Shown: in pieces, positions 27,850 through 37,540 of the stretch | How the letters are laid out: each line of letters starts with the position of its first letter | Position numbering within the stretch: position 1 is the stretch's first letter | NCBI RefSeq assembly: GCF_022430525.1 | Contig: NZ_CP092519.1 | Coordinates: 1,676,454 to 1,740,453 of the forward strand | Length of the DNA: 64,000 bases | Reading direction: 5' to 3' | Origin: Cetobacterium somerae | Lineage (GTDB): Bacteria > Fusobacteriota > Fusobacteriia > Fusobacteriales > Fusobacteriaceae | The notes under the pieces: generated by a model | The model's input: only the letters and a program-made list of their open reading frames with translations | The model's database searches: none | What the model was told of the DNA's origin: nothing | Translations under genes and position numbers: made by a program

Positions 27850-29127
27850 CTATTTTTTCTCCAAAAGTTTATTCATCTCTTCAACTGCTTTATCTAGTTG
27901 AATATCTCCTTTTGAAATTATTTTTTTAGCTTCTTCTTCTCCTTTAACCTCTTTTATTATCTCATTTCTATTCTCTTTTGTTTCATCTTCATTTATATTT
28001 GTAACGAAACCATTAAAGAATAAGAAATCATCTTTTTCTTCTACTAAGATATCAGGCTCTATTCCTTTTCCATGAATAGATACTCCACTAGGAGTATAGT
28101 ATTTAGCTATTGTTAATTTTATTCCATCTCCATCTGGTAAAGGTAATAATGTTTGAACACTTCCTTTTCCAAATGATTTCTCTCCTATTAAAATACCTCT
28201 TTTATAATCTTTTATAGCACCTGAAACAATTTCAGACGCCGAGGCACTTCCTTCATTTATTAAAACTATTAGAGGAAAATCACCAAAATATTTCCCTTCC
28301 CTATATGCTATCTCTTCATCTCCTGTTTTTCCTTTTGTACTAACTATTTTTCCCTCTGGAATAAACATTGAAGATATCTTTACTGCTTGACCTAAAGATC
28401 CTCCTGGGTTACTTCTTAAATCGAGAATAATACCTTTAGCGCCTTTTTTGATTAAACCTTCCAAGTCTTTACGTACGTCTTTATATACATCTTCACCAAA
28501 TTGTGTTAATCTTAAATAACCAATATCTTTTCCAATCATTTTACTTTTTACATACTTTAACTGAATAATTGATCTTTTTAACTCAACATCTTTAGTTTCT
28601 TTTGCTTCCTCTCTATAAACTGTAAGTTTTACTGAAGTTCCTGGTTCTCCTTTTAACTTTTTAACACTTTGTTCACTTGTTAATTTATATGTACTTTCTC
28701 CATCAATTGCTATAATTTTATCTTTAGCTCTTATTCCAGCTAAATATGCTGGTGTATCTTCTATTGGTGAAACTACAATTAAAGGTTCATCTGCTTTTTT
28801 TTGAATTACCATTCCCACACCTGCATATTTACCTTCAATATCTTCTTTAAAACTTTCTAACTCCTCTTTTGTAAAATAATTAGAATGAGGATCATCTAGT
28901 GATTCCATCATTCCCTTTAATGCACCTTGCATAAGAGTTGTATTAGTTGGATCTTTTTCAGTTCCTACATGATTTTCTTTTATTATATTCATAATATCTG
29001 AAAGCTCTTTTAATTCTTTTATATTTGAAATAAATCCATTATCTACAGAATATGATGGAACTGTATTCACAATCATAATTCCAGATAAAAGTAGTGCTAC
29101 TCCAGTATTTCTTAACAGTTTTATCAT
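27850..29127 (-). CDS. ctpA: Carboxy-terminal processing protease (S41)
   Basis: 425 residues: signal peptide or anchor at the N-terminus, a PDZ domain (about 95-175, KYAGVGMVIQKK), and the S41 catalytic region with LRSNPGGSLGQAV, the nucleophile in NEGSASASEIVSGA and the general-base Lys in IGEKSFGKGSVQ. Probably processes periplasmic or envelope proteins. Overlaps tlyA by 4 bases. Gene symbol by family; its substrate is unknown. Confidence 0.93.
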   Translation of the reverse strand: MIKLLRNTGVALLLSGIMIVNTVPSYSVDNGFISNIKELKELSDIMNIIKENHVGTEKDPTNTTLMQGALKGMMESLDDPHSNYFTKEELESFKEDIEGKYAGVGMVIQKKADEPLIVVSPIEDTPAYLAGIRAKDKIIAIDGESTYKLTSEQSVKKLKGEPGTSVKLTVYREEAKETKDVELKRSIIQLKYVKSKMIGKDIGYLRLTQFGEDVYKDVRKDLEGLIKKGAKGIILDLRSNPGGSLGQAVKISSMFIPEGKIVSTKGKTGDEEIAYREGKYFGDFPLIVLINEGSASASEIVSGAIKDYKRGILIGEKSFGKGSVQTLLPLPDGDGIKLTIAKYYTPSGVSIHGKGIEPDILVEEKDDFLFFNGFVTNINEDETKENRNEIIKEVKGEEEAKKIISKGDIQLDKAVEEMNKLLEKK

Positions 29128-29930
29128 ATGGCTCCTCCCAAGTTCTTTCCTAGCTTTACAACTGATTCTATGTTGATATGCGACTCTTCATCTCCTATTT
29201 CAAATATAGAAATATATTCAACATTTCCTTTTGTACCTGTTATTGGTGAAAAATCTAGTGCTTTTAACCTAAGTCCAGATTTTTTAGCTTCTTCTATAAC
29301 CATTTCTATTGCCATTATGTGTTTCTTACTATCTTTTACTATTCCACCTTTTTCAATATTTTCTTTTCCTACTTCAAATTGTGGTTTTATTAATGCCATA
29401 AGTTTTGTATCATTTTTAAAAAATTTCACAAGATGTTCTATTACTTTTGTAATAGATATAAATGATACATCCATAACAATATAATCTACTTTTTCGTTAT
29501 CTAATTCATCTAAAGTTAAATCTTTAATATGAGTATTTTCTAACGATTTTACTCTGTTATCTGTTCTTAATTTCCAATCCAATTGATTTGTTCCTACATC
29601 TACAGCATATACAAAAGATGCTCCATTTTGTAGTGAACAATCTGTAAATCCACCTGTTGAAGATCCTACATCAAGAACTCTTTTACCTTGTAAGTCTAGG
29701 TTAAAAACATTTATTGCTTTTTCAAGTTTTAATCCACCACGACTAACATACTTACAAGCATCACCTTTAACTCTTATTATAGGTTCTTCATCTATTTTTA
29801 TAGATGTTCCAGGTTTATCTATTTTTTTATCATTTATTATAACTAACCCAGCCATAATTGCTCTTTTTGCTTTTTCTCTAGTTTCATAAAATCCTTTTTC
29901 AACTAGTAGAACATCTACTCTTTCTTTCAT
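29124..29930 (-). CDS. tlyA: TlyA family rRNA 2'-O-methyltransferase
   Basis: 268 residues. N-terminal S4 RNA-binding domain (RVDVLLVEKGFYETREKAKRA) followed by an FtsJ-like Rossmann methyltransferase: LDVGSSTGGFTDCSLQNGA is the SAM loop, with VDYIVMDVSF and ALIKPQFEVG. Homologues methylate 16S and 23S rRNA and were first called hemolysins. Overlaps its neighbours on both sides (1 and 4 bases). Confidence 0.94.
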   Translation of the reverse strand: MKERVDVLLVEKGFYETREKAKRAIMAGLVIINDKKIDKPGTSIKIDEEPIIRVKGDACKYVSRGGLKLEKAINVFNLDLQGKRVLDVGSSTGGFTDCSLQNGASFVYAVDVGTNQLDWKLRTDNRVKSLENTHIKDLTLDELDNEKVDYIVMDVSFISITKVIEHLVKFFKNDTKLMALIKPQFEVGKENIEKGGIVKDSKKHIMAIEMVIEEAKKSGLRLKALDFSPITGTKGNVEYISIFEIGDEESHINIESVVKLGKNLGGAI

Positions 29931-30760
29931 TAATTTCCTTCCTTTTCAAAAATCTTATCATCCTCTAAATAATTTAGTAATGGATTTTCTAAAATAAGAT
30001 TTTCAAACCCTAATCTATCAACAGCTTTTATTAATTTTTCAGTTTCTCTAACTCTTTTGGTAAAAAAATCATCTCCTATAGGGATTTTCTTTTTACTTTT
30101 ATAATAACCTAATAACTGCTTTGTATTTTTAAGTCTAAGTTCATGCTTTGCTCTTTTTAAACGATCTTTTATAACTCCAGTAGTACAGTTAAATTTTTTA
30201 GCTACCTCGTCAATATTTACACCTTCACTCATAAGCTTTAAAATTTTATCTGCACCAATTGGATTTATTCTATGATATTTAGCTGAATACATATCAGCTC
30301 TATGAACTATATGAGCTTCCTTTGTGTTTGGTTGGATTTTTCCCCATTTACCATGATGTGAGATTACAATATGAGTTATATTTTTCTTTATTTTATCTAC
30401 AATTTTTAAATTTAAAATCTCTTCTATTTCTGATAAAACTCTTTCAGCTTCTTTGATAATATATTCAGGTTTCTTTATCATCATTTGAGAATGAGAAAGT
30501 TTTTCATCAGCTTTTCTTATACTTCCCTTACTCAAATCATGAATTATTACACCAACTACAATAGAGAAAAAGTCTACTTTTTCTCTTGCTTCTTTTAAAT
30601 CTCTATAATCTCTTCTGATCTCTTCAAAAGATATTTTTAGTACATCATAAGTGTGAGTTGTTACTTTTACTCCTTGATCATCATGATGATCTAAATCTAA
30701 AACCATTTCATGGTTTAATAGAAGTTTTATAAACTTCAGTGCATTACTATTTTTCGCCAT
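29930..30760 (-). CDS. HD-domain phosphohydrolase with helix-turn-helix-like segment
   Basis: About 276 residues, unnamed. HD-type residues occur in HHDDQGV..., IIHDLSKGS and VISHHGKWG; the later segment VNIDEVAKKFNCTTGVIKDRLKRAKHEL looks like a helix-turn-helix. The frame is open to a TTG at 30775, but ATG 30760 has GAGGG at the right distance and only overlaps dxs by 14 bases. Located between dxs and tlyA, an arrangement that gives no clear functional clue; a nucleotide phosphohydrolase is the safest description. Confidence 0.75.
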   Translation of the reverse strand: MAKNSNALKFIKLLLNHEMVLDLDHHDDQGVKVTTHTYDVLKISFEEIRRDYRDLKEAREKVDFFSIVVGVIIHDLSKGSIRKADEKLSHSQMMIKKPEYIIKEAERVLSEIEEILNLKIVDKIKKNITHIVISHHGKWGKIQPNTKEAHIVHRADMYSAKYHRINPIGADKILKLMSEGVNIDEVAKKFNCTTGVIKDRLKRAKHELRLKNTKQLLGYYKSKKKIPIGDDFFTKRVRETEKLIKAVDRLGFENLILENPLLNYLEDDKIFEKEGN

Positions 30761-32570
30761 TAATGCTACCCTCAATTCTCTCTATTAGTTTTTTACCTCT
30801 TAGACCATAATCCTCTAACAGTACATTTCTTGACCCATGAGGTATTGCCACGCTATCTAAAGCTATTATATTTATATTAATTTTCATTTTTTTCTCATTT
30901 AAAAATCTCAATACTTCATTACCGAATCCACCTCTTTCATAACCATCTTCAAATGTGAATATATTTTCATATTTTGAAAATTCATTAAGAATAAAGTTTT
31001 CATCTAAAGGTCTTATAGATGAACAATTTACTATAGTTCCATCTAGTCCTTTTCTTAAAAGTTCTGCTTCTATATCAACAATTTCTTTTAACATTGCACC
31101 GGTTACTAAATAAAGATTTTTCTTTCCTTTTCTAACTTCTTTCCATATACCTAATTCAAATTTATCTCTTAAAATTCCATCCAACTCAAAAGCCTTTCCT
31201 CTTGGAAATCTAATAGCTAGAGGTCCATCTTTAAAATCCTTTGAAAATTCAAGTATCTCTTCTAATTCTGTTCCTGTTGTTGGAGCAAGTACTCGATAGT
31301 TTGGCATACTTAAAAACATATTTATATCATGTATACCTTGATGTGTTTTTCCATCTTCTCCAACTATTCCAGCTCTATCTATTATAAATTTGACTGGCAA
31401 ATTTTGTAACCCTACATCATGTATCAATTGATCTAAAGCTCTTTGAAAAAATGTTGAATATATCGCTACATAAGGTTTTTTATTTGATATTGCTAGTCCT
31501 GCTGAAAATGTTACTCCATGTCCTTCTGCTATACCCACATCTATACATCTATCTTCAAATTTATTCTGAAACTCTCCTAATCCTGTTCCTTTTACCATTG
31601 CTGCTGAAATAGCGTAAATATTTTTATCAACTTCAGCTAATTCAACTAATTTTGATCCAAAAATATTAGAATATGTTCTTCCACCTGATTCAACCTCTCC
31701 TGTTTCTGGATTAAACGGAGATATTCCATGAAATTTCTCTTTATTTTCTTCAGCTAATTGATAACCTTTACCTTTTTCTGTTTTTACATGCATAAAAACA
31801 GGTCCTTCCATTTCTTTTGCTACTATTAAAGTTTTTATTAATTCCTCTAAATTATGGCCATCTATTACGCCTAAAAATTGATATCCTAAAACTTCTGATA
31901 TGCTTGAAGGTAAAAAAAACTGTTTTACAGAGTGTTCTATTCTTTCTAACACACTTTTTACTTGATTTCCAACTTTTCCTTTACTTATAGCACTTCTTAC
32001 ATCTTTTCTTATATTCATATATGCATTACTAACCATTAATTTACCAAAAAATTTAGATAATGAACCTACATTTTTTCCTATAGACATTTCATTATCGTTC
32101 AATATAACTATCAAATTTTTAAGGTTTTCTCCAATATTATTTAATGCTTCTAAAGAATGTCCATTTGCTATTGATGCATCACCTATAACTACAATAACTT
32201 TATTTTCAGGATTTGCTTTAGCAATTCCTGCTCCAGCAGATAGAGCACTCCCTGCATGTCCTGCTATAAAAAAATCAAAATTACTTTCTTTTGGATCTGA
32301 AAAAGGACCTATTCCGCCCTTCGTTCGTAGTGTTTTAAATTTATCTTTTCTTCCTGTTAATAACTTATAAACATATGATTGATGTCCAACATCAAATAAA
32401 AGTTTATCTTTTGGTATATCAAAAACTTCAACTATTGATTGTGTTAATTCAACTACCCCTAAGTTTGGTGCTAAATGTCCACCATTTTTACTTGTAATTT
32501 CTACAAGAGTATCTCTAATTTCTTGGCTTTCCTTTTGTAACTTATTAATATATTCTTTATCTACCCTCAT
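30747..32570 (-). CDS. dxs: 1-deoxy-D-xylulose-5-phosphate synthase
   Basis: 607 residues. Thiamine-diphosphate enzyme that joins pyruvate and glyceraldehyde-3-phosphate, the first committed step of the MEP pathway that ispH (5362-6228) completes. Visible: FDVGHQSYVYKLLTGR, the GDASIANGHSLEALNN ThDP site with the asparagine NDNEMSIGKNVG, the transketolase pyrimidine-binding middle domain and a C-terminal domain (DGYERGGFGNEVL). Twelve bases after the PAP2-like gene. Confidence 0.97.
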   Translation of the reverse strand: MRVDKEYINKLQKESQEIRDTLVEITSKNGGHLAPNLGVVELTQSIVEVFDIPKDKLLFDVGHQSYVYKLLTGRKDKFKTLRTKGGIGPFSDPKESNFDFFIAGHAGSALSAGAGIAKANPENKVIVVIGDASIANGHSLEALNNIGENLKNLIVILNDNEMSIGKNVGSLSKFFGKLMVSNAYMNIRKDVRSAISKGKVGNQVKSVLERIEHSVKQFFLPSSISEVLGYQFLGVIDGHNLEELIKTLIVAKEMEGPVFMHVKTEKGKGYQLAEENKEKFHGISPFNPETGEVESGGRTYSNIFGSKLVELAEVDKNIYAISAAMVKGTGLGEFQNKFEDRCIDVGIAEGHGVTFSAGLAISNKKPYVAIYSTFFQRALDQLIHDVGLQNLPVKFIIDRAGIVGEDGKTHQGIHDINMFLSMPNYRVLAPTTGTELEEILEFSKDFKDGPLAIRFPRGKAFELDGILRDKFELGIWKEVRKGKKNLYLVTGAMLKEIVDIEAELLRKGLDGTIVNCSSIRPLDENFILNEFSKYENIFTFEDGYERGGFGNEVLRFLNEKKMKININIIALDSVAIPHGSRNVLLEDYGLRGKKLIERIEGSINGEK

Positions 32571-32582
32571 CTTTTTCCATCC

Positions 32583-33044
32583 TTAAGCTTGAATATAACC
32601 TTTAAACACAAAAGCTACAACCACTCCTAATATAGCCCCTACTAATACTTCTAACGGACTGTGTCCTAAAAGCTCTTTTAATTTCTCATCATGTAACTTT
32701 TCTCCAACTTTTGCTGCAAATCTATCTAATAGAGTATTTAAAAGTCCTGCATGTTTTCCTGCTGCTCTTCTAATTCCAGCAGCATCATACATTACTACTC
32801 CAGCTAAAACAAATGAAATAGCAAATATTGTGCTTTGTGTTCCATGAGCTAATCCTATAGCCGTACTTAATGATGCCATAGTTGAAGAGTGGGAACTTGG
32901 CATTCCTCCAGTTTCAAAAATTCTTTTTATATTTAGCTTTCTATCAATAAATATTGTAGTTATAACTTTATAAAACTGGGCTATAAACCAAGCTATAAAT
33001 ACTACATCTAGAATTCTATTTCCTAAAATTATTCCTTTTTCCAT
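32583..33044 (-). CDS. Divergent PAP2 family membrane protein (DUF212/YuiD-like)
   Basis: 153 residues. Contains the phosphatase-like motif GGMPSSHSSTMASLSTAIGL and a later YDAAGIRRAAGKHA segment, with hydrophobic helices at both ends. Related to acid phosphatase/vanadium haloperoxidase proteins; activity unproven, but a lipid-phosphate phosphatase role (for example undecaprenyl phosphate recycling) would suit neighbours dxs and PBP2. That link is inference. Confidence 0.85.
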   Translation of the reverse strand: MEKGIILGNRILDVVFIAWFIAQFYKVITTIFIDRKLNIKRIFETGGMPSSHSSTMASLSTAIGLAHGTQSTIFAISFVLAGVVMYDAAGIRRAAGKHAGLLNTLLDRFAAKVGEKLHDEKLKELLGHSPLEVLVGAILGVVVAFVFKGYIQA

Positions 33045-33069
33045 AGTTTCCCCACTCTCTTTTAATTTT

Positions 33070-33378
33070 TTATTTAACTGCTTTTAATTCTAGTGATATT
33101 GTTGGTTTATCTTGATTTTCTTTGTAGAATATTATTGTTCTTCCAATTATTCCTACAACTTCTGCTTCGATTATTTCAGCTATTTGGTAAGCTACTTCAT
33201 TTTTATCCGCTTCCGAATTTTGAAGTATTTTTACTTTAATAAGTTCTCTTGGAATTAATGCCTCTAAAACTCCTTGTGCTAATGTTTCAGAGAATCCCTC
33301 TTTCCCTATTCTAAATATTGGCTCCAAATTGTGAGCTCTCTTTCTTAAAAATGCTCTTTTTTTACTTGTTAAACTCAT
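33070..33378 (-). CDS. yhbY: CRM-domain RNA-binding protein YhbY
   Basis: 102 residues, a single CRM (KH-like) domain: LTSKKRAFLRKRAHNLEPIF and GFSETLAQGVLEAL, then VGIIGRTIIFYKEN. Associated with pre-50S ribosomal particles in studied bacteria. 34 bases after RNase J. Confidence 0.93.
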   Translation of the reverse strand: MSLTSKKRAFLRKRAHNLEPIFRIGKEGFSETLAQGVLEALIPRELIKVKILQNSEADKNEVAYQIAEIIEAEVVGIIGRTIIFYKENQDKPTISLELKAVK

Positions 33379-33412
33379 TTTATCTCCTCTTTATCTTTAA
33401 TTATATTTTTTA

Positions 33413-35344
33413 TTATACATCCATAATTATTGGTAGAATAACTGGTGTTCTTTTAATTCTATTATAGAAGAACTTTCCTGCTACATCTCTAACGCTATTT
33501 TTTATTACTGTCCAATCTTTTATTGCACTATTTTCAAACTCTTTTAGTTTTACTTTTATCTGTTCATTAGCTTCGTTTAATATTTCATCAGAATCTCTTG
33601 AGTATACAAATCCTCTAGTAACGATATCAGGACCACTTAATACTTTTCCTGTTTCCTTATCTAAAGCAAATACTACAATTACTACTCCATCTTGTGATAG
33701 CTGTTGTCTATCTTTTAGAACTATATGTCCAATATCTCCAACACCAAGACCATCAACCAATGTAGCTCCTGCATTAACTTTTCCTTTTATCTTTGCACTA
33801 GTTTTTGTTACTTCTACTTTACTTCCATTAGTTGCTATTACTATATTACTTTTAGGAATTCCAGTTTCTATAGCCGTTTCCTTATGAGCTTTTAGCATTT
33901 TAAACTCTCCATGAACAGGCATAAAATGTTTAGGTTTTATTAAGTTTAGCATTAATTTTTGTTCTTCTTTACTTGCGTGTCCTGAAACGTGTATTCCAGC
34001 TATTTTTTTAAATACAACTTCTGCTTCATATTTTAAAAGACTATTTATGTTATTTGAAACAGCTCTCTCGTTTCCTGGAATTGGAGTTGCTGAGATTATA
34101 ACAGTATCTCCCTCTTTTACTTTTGTATGTTTATGCATATTCTTAGCTATTCTTGATAGTGCTGCCATCGGCTCACCCTGAGTTCCTGTACATAGAATAA
34201 CAACTTTGTTATCTCTCATTTTATCAACATCTGATAAATTTATCATAATATTTTCAGGAAGTTTTAAATAACCTAAAGTAGCTGCTATATCAAAAACTTT
34301 AATTAAACTTCTTCCATCTATCGCAATTTTTCTTCCATGTTCATGAGCTATATTTACAATCTGTTGAAGTCTATGTACGTGAGATGCAAATGCAGCTATT
34401 ATAATTCTTCCTTTTGCTTTTGCAAATTCAACTTTAAAAGCTTCTCCTACACTTCTTTCAGATGGAGTAAATCCATCTATTTCTGAGTTTGTTGAATCTG
34501 AAAGTAATAAATCTACTCCCTCTTCACCAATTTGAGCAAGCCTTAAAAAATCTACGCCATCTCCATCAACTGGTGTTAAATCAATTTTAAAATCTCCTGT
34601 ATACATTACTCTTCCTGCTGGAGTTGTAACAACAACCGCATAAGCATCTGCTATCGAATGTGTAACACCTACAAATTCAATCTCAAAATATTTTCCGACT
34701 CTTATTTTATCTCTTCCCTTTACCTCTCTCATTTTAGGAAGAATTTTTGAAACTTCTCCACTTTCAAATTTAGCCTTTATTAATGCTAATGTTAACTTTC
34801 CTCCATGAAGAGGTACATTTTTATCTATTTTCTGATATAAATAAGGAACTGATCCAATATGATCTTCATGACCATGAGTTATAAATAACCCCTTTATTTT
34901 ATCTTTATTACTTTCAATATAGCTAAAATCTGGGATAACTAAATCTATTCCTAATAATCCATCATCTGGAAAAGTAACTCCAGAATCAATAATAATAATT
35001 TCATCTCTATATTGAACTAAAGTCATATTTTTTCCAATTTCATCTAATCCACCTAAAGGAATAACATACATTTTTTCCTCTTTTTCAGTTTTTAAAATCG
35101 GCTTTTTAACCTCTTCTTCAGTTTCAACTTTTTTTACTGGAACTCTTTTTTTAGGTGTTTGAGGTCTTTGTTGCTGAGTTGTTTTAACCTCAACAGTTTT
35201 CACATCATTAATTTTTTTAGTTTCATTTAAAACCTCAGTGTTTGGAGTCTTTTCTCCTTGCTTTGGTTTATTATAATATTTTCTTCGTCTTGTTTTTTTC
35301 TTTGTTGCTTCTTTCTCCTTTTCAACAATATTTTCTAAATTCAT
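33413..35344 (-). CDS. rnj: Ribonuclease J
   Basis: 643 residues. An extra basic, low-complexity N-terminal extension of about 85 residues (Lys/Thr/Val-rich) precedes the metallo-beta-lactamase core. The core shows THGHEDHIGSVPYLY (zinc ligands), YTGDFKIDLTPVDGDGVD and the beta-CASP part ATPIPGNERAV and HVSGHASKEEQ. RNase J has endo- and 5'-3' exonuclease activities in mRNA decay and rRNA maturation. Overlaps the PBP2 gene by 4 bases (ATGA). Confidence 0.95.
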   Translation of the reverse strand: MNLENIVEKEKEATKKKTRRRKYYNKPKQGEKTPNTEVLNETKKINDVKTVEVKTTQQQRPQTPKKRVPVKKVETEEEVKKPILKTEKEEKMYVIPLGGLDEIGKNMTLVQYRDEIIIIDSGVTFPDDGLLGIDLVIPDFSYIESNKDKIKGLFITHGHEDHIGSVPYLYQKIDKNVPLHGGKLTLALIKAKFESGEVSKILPKMREVKGRDKIRVGKYFEIEFVGVTHSIADAYAVVVTTPAGRVMYTGDFKIDLTPVDGDGVDFLRLAQIGEEGVDLLLSDSTNSEIDGFTPSERSVGEAFKVEFAKAKGRIIIAAFASHVHRLQQIVNIAHEHGRKIAIDGRSLIKVFDIAATLGYLKLPENIMINLSDVDKMRDNKVVILCTGTQGEPMAALSRIAKNMHKHTKVKEGDTVIISATPIPGNERAVSNNINSLLKYEAEVVFKKIAGIHVSGHASKEEQKLMLNLIKPKHFMPVHGEFKMLKAHKETAIETGIPKSNIVIATNGSKVEVTKTSAKIKGKVNAGATLVDGLGVGDIGHIVLKDRQQLSQDGVVIVVFALDKETGKVLSGPDIVTRGFVYSRDSDEILNEANEQIKVKLKEFENSAIKDWTVIKNSVRDVAGKFFYNRIKRTPVILPIIMDV

Positions 35345-37131
35345 TTCATCTCCTCATTGTAATATTCCAAATATTTGTCCACAAATTTTTTAGCAACTCC
35401 TCCAGCAACACGACCTCCTCCTCCAGCTCCTTCTAACAGAACTGTAAAGACAATCTTAGGTTGCTTGTCTGCTGGAAAATATCCTGCAACAAGAGCATGA
35501 GTCTCATCAAATCTCGAATTTTGAGATGATCCACTTTTTGCTCCTATAACCAATCCAGGGGTTCTTAATGCTTTTGTTGTTCCATTATCCTTTTCAACGG
35601 TATTTATTAATGCTTTATTTAAAACATCATAATACCAACTTGGATAATTTGTTTCATACAAAACCTCCGGTTTTATTTCTACTTTTTCATTACCATTTTC
35701 CATATAATCTACAACATGAGGCACATAAGCTTTTCCTCTATTTGCAAGCCCCATATATGATACTGCAACTTGCATAGGTGTAGCCAAAAGATATCCTTGC
35801 CCTATTGATAAAATTATCGTATCTCCTTTAAACCAACCTTGTTTAAATCTTTTCTTTTTCCATTTTTCACTTGGTAATATTCCTGCTCTCTCACCAAAAA
35901 CATCTATTTTAGATAACTTTCCATACCCAAAACTTCCTGCCACATCAATAATCGGTTCATGCCCAAATTGATCAGCATATTTATAATAATATGGATTTAC
36001 AGATTCCACTATAGATTTTTCAAAATCAACTGTTCCATGTCCACCTTTTTTCCAAGCTCTCCAACTCCATTTTCCAATACTATAAACACCATTATCAAAG
36101 ATTTTTGTTTTTGGATCTAGCCCATTATTAAAAAATGCAAATGCAGAAAATGGTTTAAATACAGATCCAGGTGGGTATTCTCCAGATATACTTTTATTTG
36201 TTAAAGGTTTTCTTGGATCGTTTGTTATTTGATTCCAATCTTCTTGAGAAATTTTAGAACTAAATGTTGTCAGTGAATATGTTGGGTAGCTTACTAATGT
36301 TAACACTTTTCCAGTTTGAGCTTCTATTGCTACTAAAGCTCCTGATAAGTTCTCCTCTTGAAAAACTTGTTCCATATACTTTTGCAATCTCATATCTAGA
36401 GATAAGTGTAAATTATATCCTGGGTCTGGATCTTTACTTTTCTCAATTTTTTGTGCTTTGTTTAAAGCATTAACCTCAATATAATCATATCCTGGTTTTC
36501 CTTTCATTTGAGAATCGTAAATTTTTTCAATTCCAGTTTTTCCAACAATATCTCTTGGAGAATATCCATCCTCCTTCAAACTTTCATACTCTTTTTCTGT
36601 TATTTTTTTTACATATCCAATTGTATGTGCTGCTAATGAGTCGTATATATATTTTCTTTTAGAGTAACTTTGAACTTCTAAATATGGATAATCTCCAATT
36701 TTTTCCATTAATTTGTGAGCTAGATCTAAATCTAAATCTTCCACTAAAATATTTTCTTTAGTATATGGTACTATTTCTCCATACTTTATCCTCTTTTGTA
36801 AATATTCTTCACTGTAACCAGTTACTTCACTCATCTCTTTTAATTGGTCATTACTTACTACTCTTTGATTCAAATATACTAACCTGTATCCTAATGTATT
36901 AGTAACTATTAATTCTCCATTAGAATCGTATATATTTCCTCTTTCTGCATCAATTTTTCTTAATTTAACTCTATTTTTTTGAGCTAAATAATTATATTTA
37001 TCTTTTTGTAAAATCTGTAAGTATGCCATTCTACTTCCTAATAATACAAATACTAAAAAAATAAATACTTTATATATTTCCCCTCTAAATTCGAAACTTT
37101 TCCCTAACTTTATTCCAAGATCTTTTTTCAC
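35341..37131 (-). CDS. mrdA: Penicillin-binding protein 2 (class B transpeptidase)
   Basis: 596 residues. One membrane helix (about 23-43), the pedestal with RGNIYDSNGELIVTNTLGYRL, and the transpeptidase domain with SxxK in PPGSVFKPF, SVN in IVESVNPYYYK and KSG in IGAKSGSSQN (usually KTG). Cross-links wall peptides during cell elongation. Sits directly after a MreD-like gene, the usual rod-complex order, with a 4-base overlap. Confidence 0.93.
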   Translation of the reverse strand: MKKDLGIKLGKSFEFRGEIYKVFIFLVFVLLGSRMAYLQILQKDKYNYLAQKNRVKLRKIDAERGNIYDSNGELIVTNTLGYRLVYLNQRVVSNDQLKEMSEVTGYSEEYLQKRIKYGEIVPYTKENILVEDLDLDLAHKLMEKIGDYPYLEVQSYSKRKYIYDSLAAHTIGYVKKITEKEYESLKEDGYSPRDIVGKTGIEKIYDSQMKGKPGYDYIEVNALNKAQKIEKSKDPDPGYNLHLSLDMRLQKYMEQVFQEENLSGALVAIEAQTGKVLTLVSYPTYSLTTFSSKISQEDWNQITNDPRKPLTNKSISGEYPPGSVFKPFSAFAFFNNGLDPKTKIFDNGVYSIGKWSWRAWKKGGHGTVDFEKSIVESVNPYYYKYADQFGHEPIIDVAGSFGYGKLSKIDVFGERAGILPSEKWKKKRFKQGWFKGDTIILSIGQGYLLATPMQVAVSYMGLANRGKAYVPHVVDYMENGNEKVEIKPEVLYETNYPSWYYDVLNKALINTVEKDNGTTKALRTPGLVIGAKSGSSQNSRFDETHALVAGYFPADKQPKIVFTVLLEGAGGGGRVAGGVAKKFVDKYLEYYNEEMK

Positions 37132-37529
37132 TTAGTTGCTCTCCTCATATATAATAAATTAATTATAAAATAAAATACTGAAAGAAATAAAATATTAACT
37201 ATTACAAATGGACTTTTTATAAAAAATTTCCATACTATTATTTGTAAAAGTGAAAGTATATAAAGATTTCCAATATTATAATCAAAATTTATAAAATATA
37301 GGTGGTAAAAAATTATATTTATTCCTATGAACAAAAAAGCAAATGCAGGTTCTCTCGAATGAAGAGCTAATATAATTGCCAATAATGGAAATAAAAATGC
37401 TATTTTTTTATCTTTTCTATAAGATAAATAAGCCAAATATGGCATTATTAAAAATCCTTTTGATGTTGTTTGAGGAATGTTATCCAATATAAAAATAAAT
37501 AAAATTGAGATAAAATCTAGCATTTCCAC
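37128..37529 (-). CDS. MreD-like rod-shape membrane protein
   Basis: 133 residues, nearly all hydrophobic, four or five helices. Sequence similarity to MreD is weak by eye; the assignment rests mainly on size, topology and position immediately before PBP2. No MreB or MreC is present nearby. Four-base overlap with the PBP2 gene. Confidence 0.6.
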   Translation of the reverse strand: MEMLDFISILFIFILDNIPQTTSKGFLIMPYLAYLSYRKDKKIAFLFPLLAIILALHSREPAFAFLFIGINIIFYHLYFINFDYNIGNLYILSLLQIIVWKFFIKSPFVIVNILFLSVFYFIINLLYMRRATK

Positions 37530-37540
37530 TCCTTTTAATT

